Assembly (NCBI GenBank): GCA_934322085.1
Contig: CAKRGF010000015.1
Span: 1 to 59,763, forward strand
Reading direction: 5' to 3'
Length of the DNA: 59,763 bases
Source of the DNA: an uncultured Eubacterium sp.
GTDB taxonomy: Bacteria > Bacillota > Clostridia > Lachnospirales > Lachnospiraceae
A program made the position numbers and the translations under genes. This document shows, piece after piece, positions 18,451 through 27,134 of this stretch. Position 1 is the stretch's first letter. Each line of letters opens with the position of its first letter. The notes under the pieces were generated by a model. The model ran no database searches and was not told the origin of the DNA. It worked only from the letters and a program-made list of their open reading frames with translations.

Positions 18451-19326
18451 TCATTTCAATGGAAAACAAAGATCAATTTCCATGTATCCATCTTCTCTCA
18501 CTTCACGATATATGTCAAGCACCGGCCGCTCATCCATTTGATTGCCGGTCCTCGACAGCCACCTGCAGAATATCTCCTGATACACCATGAATAAGAATTG
18601 GGGAAACCCCTTAAAATGATAAATTGCATACTTACCGCCCTCAAAATCATGTATCAGAATATCTGTGTTTTCCTTCAACGCCGGATGAGAAGGTGATATT
18701 GTCTGGCATAGTTCGTACATGCAGTTATTTTCATCCGTGATTGATGGGTCATCAATCGTGCACTCAATATAAAGTGTATCCGGGGCTGCAAGATACTCGT
18801 ACTTACCAACAAATAGGCACCACTCTTGTGGAAGATTATGATAATTCCCTCTTTTTCGTTCATACACAACCGTAAAACTCTGCAAATTTTCAATCGTAAT
18901 TAATTTTTCAGCCTTGTCTAATTCATCCAATGTGATTCCGTGAGAAAATGAACTTTCCTCTACTAGTTGCTCGCTTGCCTTTCGAAAAGCAGCCGGAGAG
19001 AGTGCCAGATGTTTTTTAAATGCCGTAGCAAAATTAGACGAAGAATAACCATATTCTCCGCCTATCTCTGTAATACTCTTTTCTTTTTCTACTTTCAAAC
19101 GCCATGCGCTGCGCTCTAGGCGCACGCGCTTAATAAACTGATACAATGCCTCATCCGTATCTTCTTTGAACATCCGCGTCAGATGGTATTTGGAATAAGA
19201 ACAGTGCCGTGCCACATCATCCACTGTAATATCCTCATCAATATGATCAAAGATATAACTGATTGCCTGATTAATAACCGCACGCCGTATTATCGTGCCG
19301 GTCTGTGTATTGTCCTTGTTTTCCAT
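18451..19326 (-). CDS. AraC regulator with GyrI-like effector domain
   Basis: A 291-residue regulator of the Rob/SoxS-like type. The DNA-binding pair of helix-turn-helix units is N-terminal (about 15-115, with CSYSKYHLTRMFKED and GYSSSNFATAFKKH) and a GyrI-like ligand-binding domain of about 160 residues follows. This order is typical of drug-responsive activators. The ATG at 19326 has GGGGGG 8 nt upstream. It overlaps the end of the MATE exporter gene by 56 nt, so the two are one transcript, and control of that exporter is the natural inference. Confidence 0.88.
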   Translation of the reverse strand: MENKDNTQTGTIIRRAVINQAISYIFDHIDEDITVDDVARHCSYSKYHLTRMFKEDTDEALYQFIKRVRLERSAWRLKVEKEKSITEIGGEYGYSSSNFATAFKKHLALSPAAFRKASEQLVEESSFSHGITLDELDKAEKLITIENLQSFTVVYERKRGNYHNLPQEWCLFVGKYEYLAAPDTLYIECTIDDPSITDENNCMYELCQTISPSHPALKENTDILIHDFEGGKYAIYHFKGFPQFLFMVYQEIFCRWLSRTGNQMDERPVLDIYREVREDGYMEIDLCFPLK

Positions 19327-20656
19327 TCTCATTGCCCCCCTTTATAGTCTTTTGCTGTGCCCGAATCAGGCACAACGAAACAATTGCCGTCAATCCTTCC
19401 GTACATGGTGCCGCAAGCCACACACCATTCATTCCAAGTATTGCAGGAAGAATAAAAGTAAAAGCTAACAACAGCACAATTCCACGAAGTGCTGAGATTA
19501 ACGCCGATGATTTCGCATCGCCACAACTCGTAAAATATATAGAATTAATCACATCATATCCCATCACAAGAAATGTAACTGCATACAACATAAATCCGGT
19601 TGCAACCATATCTGCCACATCGGTGCTGCACCCAAACATTCCGGCATAACTTTTTCCTGTCAAAGCGAAAATACCGGCAATCAAAGCACCCGCCACAAGA
19701 AGAATTCGGTTTGTAATCTTTCTGATATCAACCGCCGCCTGCATTTCATGTGCGCCACGGCATATGCTGACCAGTGGACTAATCCCCTGTCCAAATCCAA
19801 TACAAATCATACTGTAACCATACACAACAAATCCAAGAATGGTAAATGCCGCTACCCCCTCGGCTCCCACATATTTCATTAATATATAGTTAAAAGCAAA
19901 CATCGATATGGCACTCGACATTTCTCCAATAAATTCAGATGAGCCGTTTAGCAAAATCTCTCGATTTATTTTCCGGTCAAATGCAAAACTGTGAAATTTG
20001 ATTTGAGCACTCTTCCTCATAAAATAACCAAACTGAATAAGTACCGAAACAATCTGAACAATCAAAGTACCGATTGCGCTTCCCTGCACACCAAGCCCCA
20101 TGAACGCCACAAATACATAATCTAAAATTACATTCAGAATACAGCCGGCAATGCTTATAAACATGCATACCTGTGGCTTGCCATCAACGCGGATAAACAT
20201 TCCCAAAATTGTTCCAATTACCATAAGCGGATACACAAACAACATGATTCTATAATACTGCGTAAAATATTGTGACAAACTGCCCTCTGCATGTAATATG
20301 CCAAGGATTGGTTGGAAAAGTGCAAATACCAAAAACGAGGTAAGTACACACACAATTGCTGCTGTCACAATCGTCTGTGAAAATACTTTATCTGACTTTT
20401 CCTTCTGCTTTGCGCCAATCATTCTGCCACTGATTACAGAGCCGCCTACTCCTATACAAAGTCCCACCCCCAAATAAAAATACAGGATTGGCAGTCCAAG
20501 ATTTACCGCTGCCAGAGCCTGCTCCCCTACATAATTTCCGGTATAAAAACCATCTGTAATCGTGACTATCGTCTGCAATAACATTGCTATGATACTCGGA
20601 ATTGAAAACTGAAGAATCCTTTTCAGCTTATTTTGTTTCATTTGTTTTACATCCAT
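19271..20656 (-). CDS. MATE family efflux transporter
   Basis: A 461-residue exporter with twelve expected membrane spans in two bundles. The N-terminal PSIIAMLLQTIVTITDGFYTG matches the conserved first span of the family, and GMFIRVDGKPQ marks the loop after span four. It uses a cation gradient to expel drugs or metabolites. A GGAG site lies 8 nt before the ATG. The AraC/GyrI-like regulator is translated from its overlapping 3' end. Confidence 0.9.
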   Translation of the reverse strand: MDVKQMKQNKLKRILQFSIPSIIAMLLQTIVTITDGFYTGNYVGEQALAAVNLGLPILYFYLGVGLCIGVGGSVISGRMIGAKQKEKSDKVFSQTIVTAAIVCVLTSFLVFALFQPILGILHAEGSLSQYFTQYYRIMLFVYPLMVIGTILGMFIRVDGKPQVCMFISIAGCILNVILDYVFVAFMGLGVQGSAIGTLIVQIVSVLIQFGYFMRKSAQIKFHSFAFDRKINREILLNGSSEFIGEMSSAISMFAFNYILMKYVGAEGVAAFTILGFVVYGYSMICIGFGQGISPLVSICRGAHEMQAAVDIRKITNRILLVAGALIAGIFALTGKSYAGMFGCSTDVADMVATGFMLYAVTFLVMGYDVINSIYFTSCGDAKSSALISALRGIVLLLAFTFILPAILGMNGVWLAAPCTEGLTAIVSLCLIRAQQKTIKGGNENGKQGQYTDRHDNTACGY

Positions 20657-20754
20657 AGTAGTATCTCCTTTACTAATTTCTGTTATCGAAATCCATTATA
20701 GAGGTCCTACTATAATTATTCTTCTGAATTTGTGCTACATACTCCTACAGCCGC

Positions 20755-20789
20755 TCCATATCTTTTTCTTTTGCCCTTCTAATATTCAT
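20755..20789 (-). pseudogene. Stub of a GNAT gene, or a 14-residue leader peptide
   Basis: After a good ribosome site (TGGAGG) an ATG starts MNIRRAKEKDMERL and then meets TAG. This is the normal start of a GNAT acetyltransferase, so a lost gene is likely; the region in frame beyond the stop no longer reads as one. The rest of 20657-21010 holds no gene that I can support, only AT-rich sequence upstream of the MATE gene. Confidence 0.4.
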
Positions 20790-21010
20790 TCCAGCTAACC
20801 TCCATTTTTTATATCCACATTGTAACATAGGATATCCTTTCAAGCCAGTTTTTTCTCACTGCGGCATCTATTTATTTCCAGTAAATTATTGTAATTTTTA
20901 TTTAAGTATACTATGAGATTCCTACGGAAAATTCAACGAAAATAGAAAGCCGTGAAGGGCAGCAAATGAAAGAATATAAAGTACGTTTCAAATCTTACAA
21001 TGGTTTTTGC

Positions 21011-21058
21011 TAAAAAACAAGTCCCCTTCAGAAGGCTCAATCTCTGAAGGGGACTTGT
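21011..21058 (-). terminator. Terminator of hsp20
   Basis: A perfect 15-bp stem (21017-21031 with 21044-21058) encloses a 12-nt loop and is followed on the minus strand by TTTTTTA. It lies just after the hsp20 stop. Confidence 0.9.
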
Positions 21059-21065
21059 TGAATGA

Positions 21066-21533
21066 TTATCCTTCAATTGCGATATAATTTTTACCAGCAA
21101 CTGCTTTGTCTGTCTTTTTCGGAATCTTCAATTGTAAGATACCATTTTCATACTTCGCCGAAATCTCATCCTGGGTAATTCCCTCACCGATGTAAAAACT
21201 TCGGCTCATGCTGCCGGCATAACGTTCTTTACGAATGTACTTACCGGTCTTTTTATCTTTTTCATCTTTGTCCAAACCTTTTGCTGCCGAAATGGTGATA
21301 TAACCATCATTCAGTTCAGCGGTTACTTCATCTTTCTTGAAGCCAGGCAGATCAATGTCAACCTCATACGCATCATCTGTCTCGCGGACATCTGTCTTCA
21401 TCATGTTCTTTGCATGTTTTCCATAAAGAGGATCTTTCGCCGGAAACATAGCCTTCTCAAATTCCTTACCAAATGGAAAATCATCCATCCAATCATCAAA
21501 CAAACTCTCTCCAAAAATACTAGGTCTTAACAT
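21066..21533 (-). CDS. Small heat shock protein, Hsp20 family
   Basis: A 155-residue holdase chaperone. The alpha-crystallin domain covers about 45-140, with VDIDLPGFKKDEV near its start and the conserved YENGILQLKIPKK near its end; the C-terminal IPK-type motif is replaced by a short tail ending AIEG. It binds unfolding proteins under heat or other stress. The gene has its own promoter overlapped by a CIRCE-like operator, a leader of about 170 nt and its own terminator, so it is a single-gene unit under probable HrcA control. Confidence 0.95.
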   Translation of the reverse strand: MLRPSIFGESLFDDWMDDFPFGKEFEKAMFPAKDPLYGKHAKNMMKTDVRETDDAYEVDIDLPGFKKDEVTAELNDGYITISAAKGLDKDEKDKKTGKYIRKERYAGSMSRSFYIGEGITQDEISAKYENGILQLKIPKKTDKAVAGKNYIAIEG

Positions 21534-21705
21534 AAGTCATTTCTCCTTTCCTTCTTGTAACAAGTGTCGGAAATATGGGTTCCTGCAAAACACCATAGGC
21601 ACTTAGACTTTTGTATTATTAGCACCATCAGAGAAATCTGAAGTGTCGATTGTTAAATTTCGATTCGGATCCGGGTTCCTTTTCGTAACCCCTTTCCTTA
21701 TCGTT
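21534..21705 (-). promoter_or_regulatory. Long folded 5' leader of hsp20
   Basis: From the predicted start near 21705 to the ATG are about 170 nt without a gene. Local stems can be drawn, such as GGGTT/AACCC near the 5' end and TCAGA/TCTGA in the middle, and GGAACCC occurs twice. No stem clearly covering the ribosome site is visible by eye. Confidence 0.35.
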
Positions 21706-21711
21706 AACTAT

Positions 21712-21740
21712 GTTATATCACTAATTGTTAGCACTGTCAA
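21712..21740 (-). promoter_or_regulatory. Promoter of hsp20
   Basis: On the minus strand -35 TTGACA (21735-21740) and -10 TATAAC (21712-21717) are 17 nt apart. The -35 hexamer lies inside the CIRCE-like element. Confidence 0.8.
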
Positions 21741-21754
21741 GAGGCGAGTGCTAT
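21728..21754. promoter_or_regulatory. CIRCE-like HrcA operator
   Basis: TTAGCACTG-N9-GAGTGCTAT matches the CIRCE consensus TTAGCACTC-N9-GAGTGCTAA except at the last base of each arm. HrcA bound here would cover the -35 region of hsp20. Confidence 0.85.
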
Positions 21755-21795
21755 TTTTTTTGTGTCCTTTTATGAATGCCGAAATTTCGTTGTGC

Positions 21796-22791
21796 TCACA
21801 TTACATTACTTTCAAAGTAACCGATCTCTTGCAATATAGCATCTAGTATTTTTGCATTTTTAATCGAAAAATCAGCTGTCACAACAGGGGTCTCGCCTTC
21901 GATTATGCATCTTCCCAACTGCTCTATTTCTAATTGATAATTATGTGGGCAGTATACATTTCGAATCTGCTCTTTTCCTTCAATAATCAACGTATAGGAA
22001 GCATTTCCCTCTTGGTTAAATTTCGTATCGGATTTGATGTCGCCTTTTGTTCCGTGAATATACAATCTATCATAACGATGCGGCTTATCTTTTTCAAAAA
22101 TCATCCCGCATGTTATCGATGCACGTACATCATTTTCATAATTTAACAATGCAGCTGTATATATATCAACGCCATTTTCATCATACTGTGCCATTGCTTT
22201 TACCCGGGATGGCATATCTTCCAAAAGTTTTAACAGCATACTTGTATTATAACAGCCAAGATCATAAACTGCACCCCCATAATTTTCTTTGTGCAGACGA
22301 ATGTTGCTCTTATCATAATATGAAGTCAAAAACTGAGATTCAATATAACGGATTTCTCCAATTGTTCCTTCTTCAATTTCTTTTTTAAGTGCTGTAACAA
22401 AAGGACTGTGAAGGTAGGCATATGCTTCCATTAAAAATACCCCCTTCTCTTTTGCTGCCTCAAAAAGTTCTACTGTTTGTTTGGGTGTCGGCGCCAATGG
22501 TTTTTCGCACAGCACATGCTTTCCTGCTGCAATAGCTTTTTTTACCCATTCATAATGAAGATTATTTGGAAGCGGAATATAAACTGCCTGCACTTTGGGG
22601 TCTGACAAAAGTGCTTCATACCCTTCGTATGCTTTTTCAAACCCAAACATATCTTTATAATCTTCTGCTTTTTTCAAGCTGCGCCCTGCAATTCCATACC
22701 GTTCACAATTTTCTGCCTTCTGCATTCCCGGTATGCTGCAATCTCTGGCAATTCCTGCTGTTCCTAAAACTCCCCATCTTATCTTTTCCAT
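21796..22791 (-). CDS. Gfo/Idh/MocA family oxidoreductase
   Basis: A 331-residue NAD(P)-dependent dehydrogenase of sugars or inositol-like compounds. The Rossmann motif is GVLGTAGIARD at the N-terminus, and the catalytic-loop signature CEKPL follows near residue 95. The second domain has the family's YDLGCYN segment. The start at 22791 has AGGAGG 8 nt upstream; the longer reading runs into a decayed neighbour. The exact substrate cannot be told from sequence. It stands between hsp20 and the ArsC-like remnant. Confidence 0.9.
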   Translation of the reverse strand: MEKIRWGVLGTAGIARDCSIPGMQKAENCERYGIAGRSLKKAEDYKDMFGFEKAYEGYEALLSDPKVQAVYIPLPNNLHYEWVKKAIAAGKHVLCEKPLAPTPKQTVELFEAAKEKGVFLMEAYAYLHSPFVTALKKEIEEGTIGEIRYIESQFLTSYYDKSNIRLHKENYGGAVYDLGCYNTSMLLKLLEDMPSRVKAMAQYDENGVDIYTAALLNYENDVRASITCGMIFEKDKPHRYDRLYIHGTKGDIKSDTKFNQEGNASYTLIIEGKEQIRNVYCPHNYQLEIEQLGRCIIEGETPVVTADFSIKNAKILDAILQEIGYFESNVM

Positions 22792-22805
22792 TTTTTTCCT
22801 CCTTG

Positions 22806-23141
22806 TCATTTCAATCCTGCTTTTTTCAGCCATTTTCGATAGCTTTTCATTTTTCCGGGCGGCACATAAACCGATGCTTTTCTCGGAATTCCACGAAAAG
22901 CATTCTTTGCCATCCTCATCTGCATACACCTTGTCACAGTCCCGGCAAATGTAATATTCGATAGTTCCCAGCTGATATCCCAGTGTCGCCTGTCTGCCAT
23001 TGCGAACGTTCGGAATTCGCCTTTGCTTAGTGTCTTTTCCCTCAGTTCAATGTATTGAAACCGGATTCCCCGTTCCTTGAAAAAACGCTGTGCTTTTTTT
23101 GTGTCGTTGTCTTTTTTGCTGCCAAAGATTTGGATGTTCAT
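22806..23141 (-). pseudogene. ArsC/Spx-like remnant, mosaic with surface-protein fragments
   Basis: The first 43 codons read as an ArsC/Spx-family N-terminus (FGSKKDNDTKKAQRFFKERG), but Asp stands where the catalytic Cys is expected. The centre of the family, about 50 codons, is missing. The ArsC C-terminal signature VRNGRQATLGYQ is present only in another frame, running on into CRDCDKVYADEDGK, a pattern common in surface-protein repeats. In the original frame the last 33 codons (KNAFRGIPRKASVYVPPGK) resemble the tail of BspA-type leucine-rich surface proteins. An intact 111-codon frame remains, so a short protein could still be made. Confidence 0.6.
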
Positions 23142-23160
23142 ACCTACCTCCTATATCGGA

Positions 23161-25521
23161 TTATTTCACGATAACAATAACTGTCTTCGTTATTCCATAA
23201 CACTTTACTTTTATTTTTGTCTTCCCCTTCTTCATGCCTTTTAGCATTCCCTTTTTGGTAACTGCTGCAATCTTTTTATTCGCGGAAGCAAACACAACTT
23301 TCGTTGTTGGACGGACTTTAACAATAATACGAGCCTTTTTTCCTTTTTTGACCTTTATCATCTTTTTCGCCACTTTAAATGTCGGTTTCTTTACAACAAT
23401 CCTGCACGTGCTCTGATAACCATCTGCACTCGCAGTAATCAAAGCAGTTCCTGCTTTTTTTGCTGTTACCCGGCCATTTTCATCTACAGCTGCCACTTTT
23501 TCATTGTCAGATGTATATTTCACTACACTTTCTGTATCAGCACTAAGCTGTATGATTTTTTTCCCTTTTGTATACAATATGACAGATGTCTTGTTCAATG
23601 TAAATGCCCGCGGTTCACTAGTTGGCGGCAATGGTGTTACCGTTGGTGGCGTTGGAAGTATTGCAGGTGTGGCATCGGGTGTTGAACTTGGTACTTCTGT
23701 CGCAGCCGGAGTTGGAACCGTCGGCGTCGGCACCTGCGTTGGCGCTGTTGTTGGCGCTACGGTTGGCGTCGGTGTTGGGGTCATGGTTGGGGTCGGCGTT
23801 GGCACCTGCGTTGGTGTTGTTGTTGGTGCTACGGTTGGCGTCGGTGTCATGGTTGGGGTTACTGTCGGAATCGGCTGTTCTTCACCCACCAAAAGCACTC
23901 GCGATATACTCTTGCCGGTTTTCGAATGGGTCAGCGTCAATGTCAGTTCACCCTTACAGTTCTCCCAGTCGTATATACATACAATCACCTGATTATATTG
24001 GCTTTGCCCCTCGTTAATACACTCCTCATCCCAACTGCAGAAAGCCGCTTCCTCTAAATCAACCGCTTCCCCGTTTTCCTTCGTCAATGCCAAATCGTAA
24101 TCATAAAAAAGTTCCTCAAACGTTGGCTTATAAACCGTACCATCTGCCTTTTTAAATTCAACCGGATAATAATATTCTTTTCCCTGCTGACTAATCACAG
24201 ATTTTTTATCTGCATCTCCAATCCAATAAAAGTCATCTGCGTCCTCATTTTCCAGTTTTCCAATAATCCAGGAATATATTTCTTCGGTTTTCTTTTTATT
24301 TAATTGAAAATTTGTATACTGCGTGCCCTCAATTGTAAAATTCCCACTCGAAGAGGCCTTTGCCTGTATGTAACAATGATTCTCCACAAATCTCGCCATA
24401 TATTCTGAGGCATTTACGTTTAATTTTGTTAGACCATAGACTTCTCCTTTTATCTCAAGTGTAGTATCATTTCCAACCAAAACGGAGCCACATGTTTGAT
24501 CCTCGCCGGATACCGTTACACCGGTAAAATTGTTTGCAACACTCGGATTCGTTGACATTTGTCTGAGATCAAGCACCGCATTTTTCTCGCAAAAGACGTT
24601 ATTTACGTTAAAATCCGCCTCCTTAGGAAGCGTGATCCGCGACTTTTCTGCCATCGTGAGATTATTGATACCGGAAAATGACAAGGTATCAATATGAGCC
24701 CCCGCTTTCACATTGACATTCAACTCACCTATCAGATCCGTCTTGTCAAAATCCGTTACATTACTATCTTTTCCCAGTGTAACATTTACATTTCCTGTCA
24801 ATGTATGACCATCGGCACCCGCTGCACGAATCTCCGTGTCTACCAATTTGGAATCCAGTTCTATATCCACTTTGTCTTGTTCGGAATCACGATAATAATC
24901 TCCTGCATAAATTGCAGCTATCTTAGTCTGGGATATGGGATTGACCACTTTAATCGTTGTATGGCTTCCCATCTTTCCTTCCTCTCCCTGGTACGCGCCA
25001 CCGCTGATCAATGGCCTCACATCGTCCTGCAATGTACTGGTTCCTACTCTCGTATCTACCGCATCCAACACCAGCGTATGTCCCGCCGCATAAATTGTTG
25101 TCCCACGTGCATTTCCTGCCTGCGGCACCATTTGCAGCCACATATCACGAAACGTAACGTCCGCTCCCAGCTGAATCATGCTGCGTATTTTCAAACCTGC
25201 TGACGTATCTGAACCAACAATCGTGATAGCTTTATCAATAAATAATGGTTTCGGAGATTCGTCTTCGTACGTCTCGTATTTGGTGTAGGAGACTTCACCC
25301 ACAAGTACAAGTGTCTGTCCCGTCTGAATCTGCTTCAAGGCCGTACGTATGTTTTGATACGGTCTTTGGGCGGTTCCGTCACCTTCCGTAAGACTGCCTT
25401 CTCCATTTTCCACATAAACCTTAACTTCATCTGCTGCATCCGCCGCCTTAATGCCCATTGGAGCAGCTTGGTTCATAATTAACACTAAAATCAATAATAA
25501 TACACTTAATTTTTTTCTCAT
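23161..25521 (-). CDS. Large secreted beta-helix protein with Ig-like domains
   Basis: A 786-residue exported protein. After a signal peptide (about 1-27), residues 33-420 show the repeats of a right-handed beta-helix or pectate-lyase-like fold, with GDGTAQRPYQNIRTALKQI at its start. A region of about 120 residues follows, then a Pro/Thr linker of about 80 residues built from TPT and VPT repeats, and two Ig-like domains at the C-terminus (YTSDNEKVAAVDENGRVTAK). This is a typical surface or polysaccharide-facing protein. No catalytic residues are assigned. Confidence 0.82.
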   Translation of the reverse strand: MRKKLSVLLLILVLIMNQAAPMGIKAADAADEVKVYVENGEGSLTEGDGTAQRPYQNIRTALKQIQTGQTLVLVGEVSYTKYETYEDESPKPLFIDKAITIVGSDTSAGLKIRSMIQLGADVTFRDMWLQMVPQAGNARGTTIYAAGHTLVLDAVDTRVGTSTLQDDVRPLISGGAYQGEEGKMGSHTTIKVVNPISQTKIAAIYAGDYYRDSEQDKVDIELDSKLVDTEIRAAGADGHTLTGNVNVTLGKDSNVTDFDKTDLIGELNVNVKAGAHIDTLSFSGINNLTMAEKSRITLPKEADFNVNNVFCEKNAVLDLRQMSTNPSVANNFTGVTVSGEDQTCGSVLVGNDTTLEIKGEVYGLTKLNVNASEYMARFVENHCYIQAKASSSGNFTIEGTQYTNFQLNKKKTEEIYSWIIGKLENEDADDFYWIGDADKKSVISQQGKEYYYPVEFKKADGTVYKPTFEELFYDYDLALTKENGEAVDLEEAAFCSWDEECINEGQSQYNQVIVCIYDWENCKGELTLTLTHSKTGKSISRVLLVGEEQPIPTVTPTMTPTPTVAPTTTPTQVPTPTPTMTPTPTPTVAPTTAPTQVPTPTVPTPAATEVPSSTPDATPAILPTPPTVTPLPPTSEPRAFTLNKTSVILYTKGKKIIQLSADTESVVKYTSDNEKVAAVDENGRVTAKKAGTALITASADGYQSTCRIVVKKPTFKVAKKMIKVKKGKKARIIVKVRPTTKVVFASANKKIAAVTKKGMLKGMKKGKTKIKVKCYGITKTVIVIVK

Positions 25522-25604
25522 ATCACATTTCCTTTTCTGGGGTTATAAATTTACTTTGCTTCAATGTATCAATCAACAGCACATCCGCAGGCAGCCAATC
25601 ACCT

Positions 25605-25897
25605 CTATTCATTCACAAAATACTGATAAATATCTTCTCTGACTGGATGACTCATTTGAAGTTGAAAATTCATAATGGGAAGAAATCTTCCTTTGTCATC
25701 CTGAATCCGGGTCTGCTCCCAAGCAGCCGGCATCACTTGTCCCATGTAATAGAAATCCGTTCCTTCTCCATCGCTTGCTGCAAACGAGCTTCAAAATATT
25801 CTTTTGGAAACTTTTGTAAATTTTCCATCTTGCTCAACGTCTGAACCGTAGCGAATACAAAATCCGCTTCGCAATCATGCTGATTACCGGAAACAAT
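25605..25897 (-). pseudogene. Remnant of a DEAD/DEAH-type helicase gene
   Basis: One frame reads IVSGNQHDCEADFVFATVQT, the stretch before the DExH box in ResIII-type helicases, then KFPKEYFE, where IDEVHH should follow. A jump to another frame gives FYYMGQVMPAAWEQTRIQDD and SHPVREDIYQYF to a stop, resembling the C-terminus of the same class of proteins. The whole catalytic core is gone. Apart from this remnant and an inverted AAGGCAG repeat near 25913-25975, I see nothing else in the gene-free stretch 25522-26013. Confidence 0.6.
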
Positions 25898-26013
25898 CTA
25901 CTGTTATACATAAGGCAGTTCTCCTTTGCGTTTTTTGTTTCGGCACTTAAAACTTTATACAAAGGAGCTGCCTTTTTCAATATTTATTTTTCCGAAAGTT
26001 TTTTACGCTAACC

Positions 26014-27012
26014 TCACTGCAAAGATTCCACTTTGTTTTTTCGGATTCTCCTTAAAAATACGCAGCCTAACAAACATGCTGCAAATTCTGTAATCGGAAA
26101 TGCCCACCAAATAAGTGACACCCCAGCCTGCCCATTTTTTACTAAAACAGAAAAAATTTCTGCTAACGGTAAAATAATAATCATCTGCCTGAGAAGTGAG
26201 ATTACAAGCGATTCCATTCCCCCATCTAACGCCTGATAAATTCCCTGATATGCAACATTAATTCCCGCAAAAAGAAAACTGATGGAAATAATTCTCATGG
26301 CTCCAACAAAATACTCTCTGGATGATCCGGCATTAAACAAGGCAGCAAATTGTCCCGGAAAAACTTCTGTAATAAAAATTCCTAAAATCATCAAGCCAAT
26401 CGTAAAAATAATACCATATTTCATTCCGTCCTGAATTCTTTTTTTACTTCGCATTCCATAAGCAAATGCAAGAATCGGCGTAATCGCATCCCTCAATCCA
26501 AAAGCAAGGAACAAAACAAATTGCTGCACCTTATAGAAAAGTCCATATGCAGTCTGTGCAGAAGCGTCAAATTTCAATATCAGATTCATCACATATACCA
26601 TAATGGACATGAGTGCCTGTGCAATAATCGCCGGAAGACCGATTGCATAAATTTCTTTTATAATTTTACCATCCGGCTTCATATACTTGAATCCGTGCTC
26701 AAATTCTTTATTTAATTTGATATGGAAAACAAACAGCAGTACAGCCGAAGCAATCTGTCCAAGTGTTCTTGCAAGAAGCGCATTCGTTCCCACTCCGGTT
26801 CCAATTGCAATTGCAACCATAAGCATCTGCACCGGAAATACAAGCGTAAGTGCATTTAATGCAGCCTCGCTCCCCTCCTTCATATTGCCAACAAAAGCAC
26901 TGTCCACGATATTATAAACCGCCTGCAATGCCATCGATAAAATCATTGGAATCCCCATTTGAATCATAAGTTTATAGACCGGCATTTCCCTCATTTTGTT
27001 ATTTTCAGTCAT
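26014..27012 (-). CDS. MATE family transporter with internal deletion
   Basis: A 332-residue frame with MATE features: GIPMILSMALQAVYNIVDSAF in the first span, TGVGTNALLARTLG after span two, and a normal second half. Family members of this subgroup have about 455 residues. The missing part, about 120 residues (spans three to five), lies between ARTLGQ and QIASAVLL, and the reading frame is kept. The protein would have an odd bundle and is probably inactive. Ribosome site and ATG are intact. A sequencing gap or real deletion are both possible. Confidence 0.75.
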   Translation of the reverse strand: MTENNKMREMPVYKLMIQMGIPMILSMALQAVYNIVDSAFVGNMKEGSEAALNALTLVFPVQMLMVAIAIGTGVGTNALLARTLGQIASAVLLFVFHIKLNKEFEHGFKYMKPDGKIIKEIYAIGLPAIIAQALMSIMVYVMNLILKFDASAQTAYGLFYKVQQFVLFLAFGLRDAITPILAFAYGMRSKKRIQDGMKYGIIFTIGLMILGIFITEVFPGQFAALFNAGSSREYFVGAMRIISISFLFAGINVAYQGIYQALDGGMESLVISLLRQMIIILPLAEIFSVLVKNGQAGVSLIWWAFPITEFAACLLGCVFLRRIRKNKVESLQ

Positions 27013-27033
27013 GTGAATCCTCCTTTTTTCTGC

Positions 27034-27079
27034 AAAAAAAATAGAGCAGCAAAACTGGATTTACGCAATTTTGCTACTC
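27034..27079 (-). terminator. Terminator after the LOG gene
   Basis: On the minus strand GAGTAGCAAAA pairs with TTTTGCTGCTC with few mismatches and is followed by TATTTTTTTT. It separates the LOG gene from the MATE gene downstream. Confidence 0.85.
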
Positions 27080-27134
27080 GTTCAATAAAGTATTATATTT
27101 GTAATTTTTTTAATTGTCAAATGTTTTTTACTGA

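Noticed and set aside
23622..24017. Val/Gly-rich plus-strand frames opposite the Pro/Thr linker
   Set aside because: They are the complement of the TPT/VPT repeats of the surface protein and have no start signal.
25913..25975. Hairpin AAGGCAG/CTGCCTT with CTCCTTTG/CAAAGGAG, considered as a terminator
   Set aside because: The loop is about 30 nt, the best T-run is on the plus strand where no gene ends, so a terminator role is not supported.
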